Assembly: GCA_039519185.1 (NCBI GenBank)
Contig: CM076847.1
Location: 43,496,916 to 43,560,915, forward strand
Direction of reading: 5' to 3'
DNA length: 64,000 nt
Source: Astragalus membranaceus
Taxonomy: Eukaryota > Streptophyta > Magnoliopsida > Fabales > Fabaceae
Shown here: positions 11,213 through 21,253 of the stretch, in pieces
Layout of the letters: the number at the start of each line of letters is the position of its first letter
Position numbering within the stretch: position 1 is the first letter of the stretch
Position numbers and translations under genes: made by a program
The notes under the pieces: generated by a model
What the model was told of the DNA's origin: nothing
Databases searched by the model: none
Seen by the model: only the letters and a program-made list of their open reading frames with translations

Positions 11213-11340
11213 GCACGGATCGTTCTCCCTAGGGTACGGATCGTGTTCCCTAGGGCACGGATCGTGCGCCCTTCTCGCATGACCCTGCTGAAATTGAAAG
11301 CAGTGGGCACGGATCGTGCGCCCCTGGGCATGGACCGTGT
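11213..11340. repeat. GCACGGATCGTGC palindrome array in LTR
   Basis: Near-palindromes of the form G(C/T)ACGGATCGT start at 11213, 11234, 11255, 11307 and 11328, i.e. 21 bp apart within groups. The same motif recurs at the equivalent LTR position in the other members of the family. Confidence 0.8.
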
Positions 11341-12033
11341 GCCTGCTACTGTCCCCGGATGCCAAATCTTCGTTTCGTCGCTCCTTTCAGTTCCAAACCT
11401 CTTCTAATCTTCTTCCCAACCAATTTCGATGATATGACCTTAATAAAATCAATGTTTTGAGTGTGTTCAACATGATTTTGAGAAAAGGTTTTGAAAGTGA
11501 TAAATGTTTGAAAAACCGAAATGTAGACCGCGTGAAATCGGATTATATGTCTAACTTGGTACTGTATTATAACGCCGGATGTCTAACGTAGTATTCATCA
11601 GAACGGGTTATAAAACGACGATAGATATAGATCATATCAAATTTAGGGTCGGCCCAATTCGGGTATGATATATAAATTATATCAAGTTGGGTGACGACCC
11701 AACGAATAGCATACTAGGAAGGGAAGGTCATGAGCCCTCACCCTAGGCCCGGACAACGTTATGGAATGGACTGACGTGGGTTCATCGAGATTGTGGCTGT
11801 TGCACGGTCGATGGTTTGCTAGGTTAAGAACACGATACTCCGAGAATGTGGCTGTTGCACGGTCGGTAAATGGCTAAGGATATATTTGAGAAAATAGTTT
11901 ATAAATTTAACTATGTTGCAATGGTTTTATAAATGAACCAAGTGATAGTGAGGGGGCACGGTAGAACTCATTGAGATATGTTATCTCATCCTATCATTAT
12001 TTCGCAAAAATATGATCGTTGGACAAAGAGGGG

Positions 12034-12506
12034 AATCGATTATTTGCTTAAAAGAAGGTGTATGATAATCGATTAATATGTGACCGTTGTAGCACTTTTA
12101 AGAAGGAGAGGAATCGATTATTTTCTTAAAACAAGTGTGTATGATAATCGATTAAAATGTGACCGTTGTAGCACTTTTAAGAAGTGAAGAACGCTTGTTG
12201 TCCTTTTAAACAAGGTAAAGAAATCGATTATGTTCTCTTAAGAAAACAGGATAAGAATCGATTGTGTGCTTCAAGGATGAAGCCCAAAATCGATTTTGCT
12301 CTTTAATGAGAAGTAAGCAATCGATTTCTTCCTTTTGAAACACAAGCCATCAATCGATTATTTTCTTTTCAAAACTAGTTCTTTTAAAAACAATCTAATA
12401 TGGAAATCGATTTCTAGCTTGTTAAAACAAGAGTGAAATCGATTTCTTGCTTTAAAAACAAGAGGAGGTCGATTTCTAGCTTAAAGTACCAAATCAATAA
12501 TCGATT
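12034..12506. repeat. AATCGATT palindrome array, about 32-bp spacing
   Basis: AATCGATT starts at 12034, 12067, 12112, 12146, 12222, 12256, 12288, 12319, 12352, 12405, 12437 and 12499, with a one-base-degenerate copy near 12467. Most gaps are 31-34 bp. Copies are separated by variable A/T-rich sequence, so this is not a simple tandem repeat. Confidence 0.85.
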
Positions 12507-13449
12507 CTTTACTTCAAAAACAAGTTCTTTTAAAACACTAACTCGTGAATCTATTTTCTTTAAAATAACAACTCTTCATGTGCCTAACCTATTAGCATGT
12601 TTTTATATAAAAGATTTTTCCAAGGCTAGCTCCATTTTATTTTAACAAAACAGATCATCTCTCAACTACTAAAAGTTATAGAACTGAAATGATAGGATCT
12701 TACACGGTGTCCTATCAAAAGCAGATTAACAATTAGGTCTAGAACTCTAGAGTAGTTTCGCTTCCAAGAAGCTACACTTTAAGATATCCTGCTCTTTGAT
12801 TCATGTCATGTACTTTTATACAACTGTAACCATTAGTAGACAAATTGTAATTTGTTATCATACAAAACAAATAGTGTTTGTCCTTGGTTCAACAGCGACT
12901 ACGTATTATGTCTTATCTTTTCTTTGACTTAGCACAACACCTCAAGCCTACCTTATCCGGTTATTTCTTTGGCTTTTGGTGAACCCAATCCACTAATCCT
13001 TTCATCAGTGGACAAACATTGAAGGGGCCTAGGTTATGGGCTCATGACTTCCCTCCCCTAGTGTGCTATCATAGAGGTCGTCACCCCTTTATCATACCTT
13101 GATCCTTTCATCAAGTAGTTCATTATCATACCTTGAATAAAATCAAGTAATTATTTATCATATCATTATTTAACATACCTTGATGCAATATCAAGTCATC
13201 TTAGTGGTTACCAAAACCTCAATGGACCTTTAGTCCATTGTATTAACATATAGTTGTGTTTTCTCACTCGTAACCCTAACTAGTTATCGTACATTTAACA
13301 TACTTGGACAATTTCCAAGAACTCATTCATACCTACGCTTATTTAAGTGAATTACAGTTTATTTGTCAATACATGGGGTTGGGTAAGGGATTGGAATGGG
13401 CTTGGAACCAATTGGAATGGCCTAAAACATGTTTTGAAATAGGGTAACA

Positions 13450-13565
13450 GAAGCTGACGCACGGTCCGTGCGCTAAGGCGCACGACCCATGAGTGTTTTT
13501 AAAAGTGTTTCGCGTAGCATGCGGACGACACATGCGCAGGGACGCACGGTCCGGGCGTATGCATC
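13450..13565. repeat. GCACGGTCCGTGC palindromes of the minus-strand solo LTR
   Basis: Near 13453-13490 and 13540-13556 are gcacggtccgtgc, gcacgacccatg and gcacggtccgggc. These are the reverse-strand counterparts of the arrays near 11213, 56804 and 60263. Confidence 0.7.
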
Positions 13566-14589
13566 AGTGTCCAGAGATTTGCTGTTTTCATGAAACGTTA
13601 CCATCCCGTTCGATTCCAATATTCATCCCGATCAATTCCCGAACATAACAACACATAGACTTGGCACCAAACAGCAATCATAATCAATCCAATCAATCAC
13701 ACAATATCATCACATAATCGTTCATCCAAACACATTAAACGTTACGGTTTCAAAATACGGTTTTTGACGCTAAAACTTACGAACCGAAAACAGTAACAGA
13801 ACATGAAATTTATCATTTCGACAACAATTCCCTATGCGAGTATAGAACTCACCAAAGTGTCGAATCTGCAAATGATCGATATTTCACACGACGGCACCGA
13901 CAAAGTAACACTCGAACGATCCCCGTACTCGAACTCTCGCTTCAACTCGAACTATTTCTGGACAGCTTCTAGGAGGAGTTTTGGAGTGCGCATAACTTAG
14001 TCAATTTTTAACCAAAACTATCCAAACCAGTGCCTAATGTGTAGGGAATTTTGTCTAGTTTCTGAAGGTTATGGTTTCAAACGGATAAAACCAGTATTGA
14101 GAGAGTTATGGCTAAAATAAGGGGACTGGGTCAAAACTGTGACTGATTTAGAAACGAAACTTGTGGACACGATATCTCCCTCCATACCTAATGAAATCAG
14201 ATGATTCTTGTGTCTATGTTGAATAATTTTGTGTCTAGTTTCTGAATAAGCAAAAATCACGTTCATCTGAGTTGTGTACAGGTAGATATAATGTAAACAC
14301 CGAAGATGGTTCCAACGGTTTTCCTGCAGAATTTCTGTTGAACTTGTAACCTCAATCCTCAACCATTTATAACCACGAATTTGAGCTCCAAATTCTCTGA
14401 ACCAGCACCCTAAAATCTAACTCCAACCCTTTGATGGTGAATTTGGTTCAGTTTACACAATGTCAAGTCCCTATTTTTAGTGATTAGCTCCAATTCGACA
14501 TGCAAGCCAAGAACATCAAGTTTTGGGTCAATGTTTGAGCTTCAAGCTCCAAAAATGGTGAAGACACTAGTGGAAATTTGACTTTAAAA

Positions 14590-14832
14590 AGCACCATTTA
14601 GCATCGGTTGTTTGAACAACCGATGCTAAATGTAGATGCGGTGGCAATTTTGCAATTAAATGGAAGTTTTCAGTTTTTGCGCCTACATTTATCATCGGTT
14701 GTTTAAACAACCGATGTTAAAAGTAGTTGCATCAGACATTTAGCATCGGTTGTTTAAAAAACCGATGTTAAATGTGTATTTGTGTCAGACTTTTAGTATC
14801 GGTTGTTAAAACACCCGATACTAAAAGTCGTG
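14590..14832. repeat. Left subterminal palindrome array of the large CACTA element
   Basis: Four units of catcggttgtttgaacaac or close variants with matching inverse halves occur at about 14600, 14693, 14740 and 14795. They are of the same type as the right-end array, in keeping with a single element. Confidence 0.85.
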
Positions 14833-15994
14833 TTTTATTTTTTCCAATTTTCCCAATCCTTCAACACATCTCGCGTTCTCTCCCTCAGTATTCTCTACTC
14901 TCTGAATTCTCTCACCCTACCATTTCTAATCCCTCTCCCCCTCCCTTCTGTCTCACCCCTTCAAGCTCTCCCTCCCCCATGTTCGCCTTCTCACCTCCTT
15001 CCCCATCATCCACCCCCATCTCGTCTTCGTCCTCCTCCCCTTCTCATCCACCCCCATCTCGTCTTCGTCTTCGTCCTCCTCGCCTTCTCACCTCCTTCCC
15101 CATCATCCACCCCCATAAGTTTCTTGTTGTGTTCTAGATCTGTCTTCTTGGTCCTAGTAAGGTGTTAGATTTGGTTGTTTTTGTCCTTATCGGTTTCTCT
15201 TCTGAGCTTGTCTCGTTGTCCTTTGTCGCATCGTCTTCCTCCTTCGGTGAGTTTTGTCTCGATTTCTGTTGGTGTTTCTGATTCGCTGCTGATTGGGTGT
15301 TGTTTTTTGTTGGTGTTTTATATTCATTTCTGTTTGGGTGTTGTTTTGTGTTGTGTGAGTTTTTTCGGTTTCAGATTCATTTTGAGAGGAGGTTTTTGTT
15401 AGAGTAGTTTCCATTGGTTTCGAGAAGGTCTCACCCTTTACATCTAGCTTGTACAAGGTGTTTCGATAGTAGCTTTGGTGGTGGTTTAGCTCTTTGATGG
15501 TGTATTGGTGCTTTGTTGCAATAGAGGGTGGTTCTGTCGCCGTCTCACGAGGTCGTCACCTTGCTCGCCGTCGCCGTCTCAACTCTCTGTTCTCATGTCT
15601 TCGTTTATTGGAGGCAACGTTTGGTTCATAGCACTCTCCATTCTCAGCTCTCTCCACCGCCATTGCCTAGCTCGCCGTCGCTGCTCGCCGTCGCCTTAAG
15701 TGCAAAGAACTTTGCAAAGAACTTCAAAACCCTAGGTTCTTAATGTAAGTTTCCTCCAATTTTTCGAAACCCTAGATCATGAATGTGTTGGTTTCTAAGG
15801 TCGATTGTGAACTATTTAAATGGATTACGGATCTAATCTGATCTATGCATGTTATTTGAAAATAAGATGTGGAATTTACTTTTTTGTGTAGACTACATCA
15901 AGGCGCCTTGTGATGAATTCTATAATATTGGGGTTTTATATGAATGTTTTTGGCTGTTGATATTGTATGTGAGTCTCATTGTGTAACATTGTAG
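14833..15994. other. Pyrimidine-rich leader-like segment inside the CACTA element
   Basis: About 14840-15140 is strongly C/T-rich (tctccctc, ccacccccatctcgtcttcg repeated), which creates overlapping open frames without domains. A GTAAGT-type donor follows an in-context ATG near 15745, and the region ends at the AG before the HSP90 exon. It could be the captured promoter and untranslated leader of one of the source genes; I cannot identify it. Confidence 0.4.
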
Positions 15995-16132
15995 GCTTTG
16001 GACAAGATCCGTTTTGAGAGTCTAACAGACAAGAGCAAGCTCGATGGTCAACCAGAGTTGTTTATCCATATTATTCCTGACAAGGCAAACAACTCCCTAA
16101 CCACTATTAACAGTGGTATTGGCATGACCAAG
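15995..16132 (+). pseudogene. HSP90 (HSP83-type cytosolic chaperone) exon fragment
   Basis: This 46-codon open segment, preceded by gtag and followed by a GT donor (16133), encodes part of the N-terminal ATP-binding domain of HSP90, starting ALDKIRFESLTDKSKLDGQP and ending GIGMTK. Splice sites are kept, so it was copied as genomic DNA. The residue just before SGIGM is asparagine; the ATP-contacting aspartate of the DxGxG motif normally sits there, so the captured copy has lost a key nucleotide-binding residue. The upstream and downstream HSP90 exons are absent. It lies at the left of the captured-gene block of the CACTA element. Confidence 0.85.
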
Positions 16133-16205
16133 GTTGGTTAGTTTTAGATGGTTTCTTAATTATCAATTGAATTTTGTTGTTGTTGTAATGTATGATTTCT
16201 AATAA

Positions 16206-16592
16206 ATTTGTAGGTTTGGGAGGGAAATTTGTAGGTTTGACTATAGTTCTGAAAACGGAGCTTTACGTTTATACTTTACGGTTGAAGGAGGAATGAAATT
16301 GTTAGATCTGTTGCTAGAAAATGAAATTGTTACACTGAACGAAAGTCAACCAAACAAAGGAGAGGTATGTTTATATTAATGTCTTTACTTTTGTTTATTT
16401 GTTTTGTTCAAAGTCATTTAGCTATAGGAGAGTCTCTGATTATGCATGCAAGTTGAAAATGATGATGCATAGCATTGAAGCCCTATTGTTGTCTCCGATT
16501 ATGCAGGCCATTTAAGTTTCCTTGTTAGTGAACCGTCAGATGCTGCAATGTTACTCAAAGCTCTTGAGGAAGCTCTTAAAGTACATTGAGGA
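16206..16592 (+). other. Unrecognised exon-like segments (captured sequence of unknown origin)
   Basis: Two open stretches look like exons: about 16232-16372 (encodes a run including LYFTVEGGMKLLDLLLENEI, followed by a GT) and about 16500-16590 (encodes SFLVSEPSDAAMLLKALEEA, then a stop). Codon-like composition contrasts with the AT-rich surroundings. I do not recognise the parent gene or genes. Confidence 0.4.
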
Positions 16593-17020
16593 ATTTTCTT
16601 CATACAAGTTTCAATTGTTGTTTTGATTATTCTGTTAGAATATTGCTTTGTTTTGTGTTTACCTTGCTATAGAAAGCAATCACTTCCAAGAAGCTTTCAT
16701 CTGCACCAGTAACCTAGTTTGAGCATTGTACAACAACATAGGTAATAACTCAACGCTTTCCCTTCTAGATAAAGCATCAAAGGCTTTATGTTTTCCTATT
16801 TTTAATAAAAAACCATTGGATCTTAAATCATTTAAGGAATTATTATTTTGGTAGATGAGTTGTACCATCATACTTTGTATTGATTGATTTTCTTCTTGTG
16901 TTGGGGTCATATTTGGATAAAGGAAAGTCTGAAAATATTTGGACAAATTATAAATTTGATTTGGTCTTTTCTTCTATGTTTAATAAGTGTGGAAAAACTC
17001 CCTCAAATGATAAATAATAC
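16593..17020. other. AT-rich intron-like spacer, no gene seen
   Basis: Low-complexity AT-rich sequence between exon-like pieces of the CACTA element. The minus-strand open frame at 16680-16946 has no recognisable domain and I treat it as chance. Confidence 0.5.
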
Positions 17021-17202
17021 CTTCAATTAAAAGTTTCTAGCACCCTTCCATAATTCCATTATAAGTTTTTGAATCAAAGTTTTATAATGCTTATAGATAA
17101 AGTTATTTTGTTTACCTTCAATTAAAAGCTTCGAACATCCTTCCATAACTCCATTGTAATTCTTTGAATCAAAGTTTTATAATGCTTATTGACAAAGTTA
17201 AT
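17021..17202. repeat. Tandem duplication, 93-bp offset
   Basis: The block accttcaattaaaag ... ataatgcttat occurs at about 17021-17106 and 17114-17199 with a handful of substitutions. It precedes the receptor-like exon and is probably an intron duplication. Confidence 0.75.
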
Positions 17203-17217
17203 TATTTGCACTTGTAG

Positions 17218-17350
17218 AGTGTTATTTTGCCTTAAAGGTATGGCATGCACAACTAGCTGGAGCTGCAGCAGTTTTAGTAGCTGACACCATTGAAGAATCT
17301 CTAATAACAATGGAGAGAATCAGTACCTCACCCTGACAACAGAGTTGAGT
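17218..17350 (+). pseudogene. Vacuolar sorting receptor (VSR/BP-80) fragment
   Basis: After a tgtag acceptor, one frame from 17220 encodes CYFALKVWHAQLAGAAAVLV and then ADTIEESLITME, which is the protease-associated (PA) domain of plant vacuolar sorting receptors; a shifted frame just after it encodes PHPDNRVEYELWKNK, matching the segment that follows in the same family. In life these are type I membrane receptors that sort proteins to the vacuole. The frame change and the stop at about 17348 make the piece non-functional. Confidence 0.75.
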
Positions 17351-17795
17351 ATGAGTTATGGAAAAACAAGTAGCACAGGTCATATAGTTCATATTACTAT
17401 GTCTTTTGATACATCAAAAAATTATAAACTGTTATTATTATTTAACAGTTCATTCCAACATATCTAAAGCGGGGATTGAGAAGTGCAATGAACATATCCA
17501 GCGACGGGAATGCATATCTGTAGCTAACTTTGGAATTGCTATATACTCTATTTTTATATTTCTTCACCACCTAATATTCATTTATTATATATGTTGATGT
17601 TAAATGGCTGTGCAACTTGCTTCTTAACTTTTTGTGCAATTAATTATATAGGAAGCTCAATTTTGGAATCTTTACAAGCAAGATCAACCTCTCTGCTCCC
17701 TTGTTATCTTGCTTCTTAACTTGCTTCTCAACCTCTTTACAAGCAAGATCAACCTCTCTGCTCACAGTCTACATGGTTTGTCATCGTAGACTGTG
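17351..17795. other. AT-rich spacer with a small duplication
   Basis: An exon-like run near 17455-17525 (encodes KAGIEKCNEHIQRRE) is not recognised. The phrase ctttacaagcaagatcaacc occurs twice, near 17669 and 17739. No gene can be named. Confidence 0.4.
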
Positions 17796-17823
17796 ATTAC
17801 CATGATAAACCATGCAATTGGAG
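17796..17823 (+). pseudogene. Saposin-B domain protein exon, left part (split by the Athila-like element)
   Basis: The frame reading MINHAIG runs into the insertion site; its continuation resumes at 27271 after the duplicated TGGAG. Together with 27266-27350 it forms one exon of a saposin-like protein. The Athila-like insertion therefore lies inside an exon of the captured fragment, not in an intron. The start of the exon is uncertain. Confidence 0.6.
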
Positions 17824-19303
17824 TGATAAGTCTATTTTTAGAGTCTTTTTAATAGTTATTTTATTAAGTCTTTTTAGTATTTTAATTATATTTTTGTTCT
17901 ATTTTACTGCAAATGTTTACTTTTTATCTTCAGGTTTTATTTTGAAGCAATTTGGGCTGCCTAAGTCTCGGCAGGTCAGAATTCGACTAGATCTCTCAGA
18001 ATTCGACAGCATCTGTCTCAGCAGGCCAGAATTCGACAGCATCTATCTCAGCAGGCCAGAATTCGACAGCATCTGTCTTCCAGATTTCGACTTCGACTGC
18101 ATCTGTCTTCCAGATTTCGACTTCGACTGCATCTGTCTTCCAGATTTCGACTTCGACTGCATCTGTCTTTCAGATTTCGACTTCGACTGCATCTGTCTTC
18201 CAGATTTCGACTTCGACTGCATCTGTCTTCCAGATTTCGACTTCGACTGCATCTGTCTTTCTGATTTCGACTTCGACTGCATCTGTCTTCCAGATTTCGA
18301 CTTCGACTGCATCAGTCTTCCAGATTTCGACTTCGACTGCATCTGTCTTCCAGATTTCGACTTCGACTGCATCTGTCTTCCAGATTTCGACTTCGACTGC
18401 ATCTGCTATCCAGATTTCGACTGTGCAGTCAAAGTTGGATATTTTTGCCCACTTGAGGATGGCTTTTTGATGACTACCTTGGCCAACTTGATTTGCCACT
18501 TTTTCCTCTTTTGGACCATTTTGCCCCTCATATTTTCCTATAAATAGAGGCTTGATCCTCACTTGTAACCAAGCTTGAATTTTGTTAGAAAATCAATGAC
18601 AAAGGCTCTCTAATTATTCATGACTTCAATTTACTCTTCATGCTTTTTATGATTCTTGTTTATTTACTTTCTTGCCCTTTAAATTCTTGCTATTTATTTT
18701 CCAAGTCATTTACTTTCATTGCTATTTAATTTCTCGCTCTTTACTTTCTCGCTCTTTACTTTTCGCTCTTTACTTTTTCGCTCTTTTATTTTCCCTGCTA
18801 TTTACTTTCTTGCCCTTTTATTTTCCAAGTCATTTACTTTCATTGCTATTTAATTTCTCGCTCTTTACTTTTCGCTCTTTACTTTTTCGCTCTTTTATTT
18901 TCCTTGTTATTTACTTTTTTGCCCTTTAAATTTCCAAGTCAAGTAAATTACTGGCAAGTCAAATAAATTACTGGCAAGTCAAGTAAATTACTGGCAATTT
19001 ACTTTTCAAGCAATTTACTTTCTTGTCATTTACAATTCCGCTATTTATGATTTTTGCACTTTACCGCTTTCTTTTATTTCTCGCTATTTAACTTTATGTC
19101 TTCTTCTTTTATTTTCTTTTCTCTTCTTTTGTCTACAATGATCATGAGTGAGTAGACTTTACTAAAATATTCCTTCTTTCCAAAAACACTTTCTTTTCAG
19201 TTAATCAACTTTGAAAAATTAGATTGGTATTCACCTAGGCTCTCCCTGTGGATCGATAACTCTTTTATTACGCGATACGACCCGTGCACTTGCGGGGCTA
19301 TCA
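17824..19303 (+). repeat. 5' LTR of the Athila-like element
   Basis: 1480 bp, TG...CA ends, same length as its partner. It contains a 30-bp minisatellite (17999-18420), a plant-style TATA stretch (tcctataaataga near 18535) followed by cttgatcctcacttg, and a polypyrimidine-rich second half of repeated ctcgctctttact phrases. The long frames through it are repeat artefacts. Confidence 0.95.
17999..18420. repeat. 30-bp minisatellite in the Athila-like LTR
   Basis: About three units of cagcaggccagaattcgaca-type sequence are followed by 11 units of a related 30-mer containing ccagatttcgacttcgactg, then a partial unit. Because 30 is a multiple of three and the unit lacks stops, several frames on both strands stay open. 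Confidence 0.9.
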
Positions 19304-19309
19304 AGTTTT

Positions 19310-19327
19310 TGGCGTCGTTGCCGGGGA
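19310..19327 (+). other. Primer-binding site, tRNA-Asp type
   Basis: TGGCGTCGTTGCCGGGGA starts seven bases after the LTR end and begins TGG. Athila-group elements are known to prime with tRNA-Asp; one base differs from the form I expect. Confidence 0.8.
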
Positions 19328-19414
19328 GGCAGTGATATTGATTAAGTTTTTCGAAACCGGTTAGACTGAAATTTTATTTTCTTTATTTTTACTTTTTCTT
19401 CTCTTGACCCTCGA

Positions 19415-21253
19415 ATGCGAAGAACCAGAAGTTTCGGTGAAACTGTTCAACAAATTCCCGAAATCGAAAGGTTCTTACATAGAAGGAGGAGAGAAATTCC
19501 CGATAACCAAATGGCGGCTAATGAAAATCGTGCTCTCAAAGAGTATGCAACACCTTCAGCAGAGCCATCGGCTGCCATTGTACATCCAAATGTGGAAGCA
19601 AATAATTTTGAACTCAAAACATCTCTGCTTTCGATGGTACAACAAAACCAATTTTCTGGTTCTCCCACGGAGGACCCAAATCTTCATATTTCAATTTTTC
19701 TTGAATACTGTGGAACTCTCAAATTAAACGGGGTACCTCCGGATGCCATAAGACTAAAACTCTTCCCTTTTTCATTAAGGGATAGAGCTAGAGCATGGCT
19801 ACATTCTTTGCCTTCGGAATCCATTACCAGCTGGGACCAGCTAAAACAAGCTTTTCTTGCTAAATTCTTTCCCCCGAGTAAGACAGCTCAAATGAGAAAT
19901 CAAATTACTCAATTTTCTCAAAACGACGGGGAATCTCTTTATGATGCTTGGGAACGTTTTAAAGAAATGTTAAGGCTATGCCCCCATCATGGACTAGAGA
20001 AATGGTTTGTTGTTCACACTTTTTATAATGGATTACAATATGCAACAAGAATGACTATTGATGCAGCTGCAGGTGGAGCTTTAATGAATAAAAATTTTAC
20101 CGAAGCTTATGCTCTCGTTGAAGATATGGCTCAAAACCATTGTCAGTGGACAAGTGAGCGAGCCATAACGAATAAACCAGCCGCATCAAAAGAGCCAGGT
20201 AAGTATGAAATATCTGTTGTTGATCATCTTACCTCAAAAGTGGACGCACTTTTTCAAAAATTTGAAAAATTAAATGTAAGTGCCGTCTCACAAACTTCTT
20301 CTCCTATCACTCCACCATGTGAATTATGTGGGGTTGTTGGCCATATTGGAGCTGAATGCCAGCTTGAGGCATCTAGTGCTGGAAACGAGCATATTAATTA
20401 TGCTCAAAAGGAAGATCCGTTTTCAAATACTTATAATCCTGGATGGAGGAATCATCCAAATTTTTCTTATAAAAATCCTCCACCCAATCCAGCACCTAGA
20501 CCACCTCCTGTCTTTCAAAATCAAAGGGTTTTTAACAACCCACAAAACAACCCACAAAAGTCGAACTTGGAATTTTTGATGGAAAAATTTGTGTCATCTC
20601 AAACAAAACAAAATGAAGAATTCAAAAATCAAACTGGTTATTTGAATGACACACTTATCAAATTAGTATCAAAAGTCGACTCTATCACCACTCATAATAA
20701 AATGCTTGAAAATCAAATAACACAAGTGGCAACACAGGTAGCTTCATCCTCTAAGACTTCAGGGGTATTTCCTGGGCAACCAGAACAAAATCCAAAAGGC
20801 CAAATAAATGCCGTCACCCTTAGAAGCGGAAAACAATTAGAGGAACCAAGAGCAAACCAAGAAAAAACTGTGAGTGAAAAACATAATTTACCAGGTGAGC
20901 TAGAAGAGAAAGAAAAGGGGAAAGAACCAAAAAAAGAAAGAGAAGAACCACACATCCCCCCTCCACCATACAAACCACCCATTCCTTTCCCCCAAAGATT
21001 TGCAAAAAGCAAAATTGACGAGCAATTCAAAAGGTTTGTCGACTTGCTTAAAAAGCTTTACATCAACGTTCCTTTCACTGATGCATTGTCTCAAATGCCG
21101 TCTTATTCTAAATTTTTGAAAGAAATTTTGTCCAAGAAAAGAAAAATAGACGACTATGAGACGATTGCATTAACAGAGGAATGTAGTGCAATTATCCAGA
21201 ACAAGCTGCCACAAAAACTCAAAGATCCAGGTAGTTTTCCATACCTTGTGTGA
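19415..21253 (+). CDS. Athila-like Gag polyprotein (capsid/nucleocapsid)
   Basis: A 612-residue frame from a true ATG. Residues about 90-250 form the retrotransposon Gag (capsid) domain, with an FSLRDRARAWLHSL block and a WDQLKQAFLAKFFPP block. A single CCHC zinc knuckle (CELCGVVGHIGAEC, CX2CX4HX4C) sits at about residues 302-315 and would bind the RNA genome. The C-terminal third is rich in Pro, Gln, Lys and Glu and links to the protease region. The frame ends at 21251-21253; the pol frame is the -1 frame and begins at the same place, so gag and pol are separated by a single-base frame difference near 21235-21245. In Athila elements gag-pol is usually one frame, so I read this as a mutation. 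The product would form virus-like particles in the cytoplasm. Confidence 0.92.
   Translation: MRRTRSFGETVQQIPEIERFLHRRRREIPDNQMAANENRALKEYATPSAEPSAAIVHPNVEANNFELKTSLLSMVQQNQFSGSPTEDPNLHISIFLEYCGTLKLNGVPPDAIRLKLFPFSLRDRARAWLHSLPSESITSWDQLKQAFLAKFFPPSKTAQMRNQITQFSQNDGESLYDAWERFKEMLRLCPHHGLEKWFVVHTFYNGLQYATRMTIDAAAGGALMNKNFTEAYALVEDMAQNHCQWTSERAITNKPAASKEPGKYEISVVDHLTSKVDALFQKFEKLNVSAVSQTSSPITPPCELCGVVGHIGAECQLEASSAGNEHINYAQKEDPFSNTYNPGWRNHPNFSYKNPPPNPAPRPPPVFQNQRVFNNPQNNPQKSNLEFLMEKFVSSQTKQNEEFKNQTGYLNDTLIKLVSKVDSITTHNKMLENQITQVATQVASSSKTSGVFPGQPEQNPKGQINAVTLRSGKQLEEPRANQEKTVSEKHNLPGELEEKEKGKEPKKEREEPHIPPPPYKPPIPFPQRFAKSKIDEQFKRFVDLLKKLYINVPFTDALSQMPSYSKFLKEILSKKRKIDDYETIALTEECSAIIQNKLPQKLKDPGSFPYLV

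Larger units (their letters stand above)
10191..12894 (+). mobile_element. Composite insertion: 5' part of a Tekay-like LTR joined to the 3' part of a copia-like LTR
   Basis: It starts TGTAACATCCC and for about 1.8 kb follows the order of landmarks of the LTR at 58817-61648: aagggcattttggtctttt, the GCACGGATCG palindromes (11213-11340), gggtgacgaccc, gtcatgagccct, tagaactcattgagat. Near 12004 this stops. The rest (to 12894) carries an AATCGATT array, a TATA-like tatataaaag (12605) and ends ggttcaaca, looking like the end of a copia LTR. The whole has TG...CA ends but no 5-bp TSD. No coding capacity. Confidence 0.65.
10148..12937. repeat. 43-bp direct repeat flanking an insertion
   Basis: The 43 bases starting gcgactacgta at 10148-10190 recur at 12895-12937 with one mismatch (position 12 of the repeat). 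They flank the 2704-bp segment 10191-12894. This is far longer than the 5-bp duplication made by LTR-element integration. Confidence 0.85.

Noticed and set aside
14772..15168. Overlapping Ser/Pro- and Leu-rich frames
   Set aside because: C/T-rich low-complexity leader-like sequence; different frames are open at once.
18075..18410. CRISPR-like regular array
   Set aside because: Units are contiguous with no unique spacers, and this is a plant retrotransposon LTR. The AATCGATT arrays have only 8-base repeats and are likewise not CRISPR.
17894..18547. 217-residue frame made of LPDFDFDCIC repeats (also 25700-26509 and minus-strand partners)
   Set aside because: It is the 30-bp LTR minisatellite; the unit is a multiple of three without stops, so several frames are open on both strands. 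It lies in both LTRs and starts in LTR promoter sequence.
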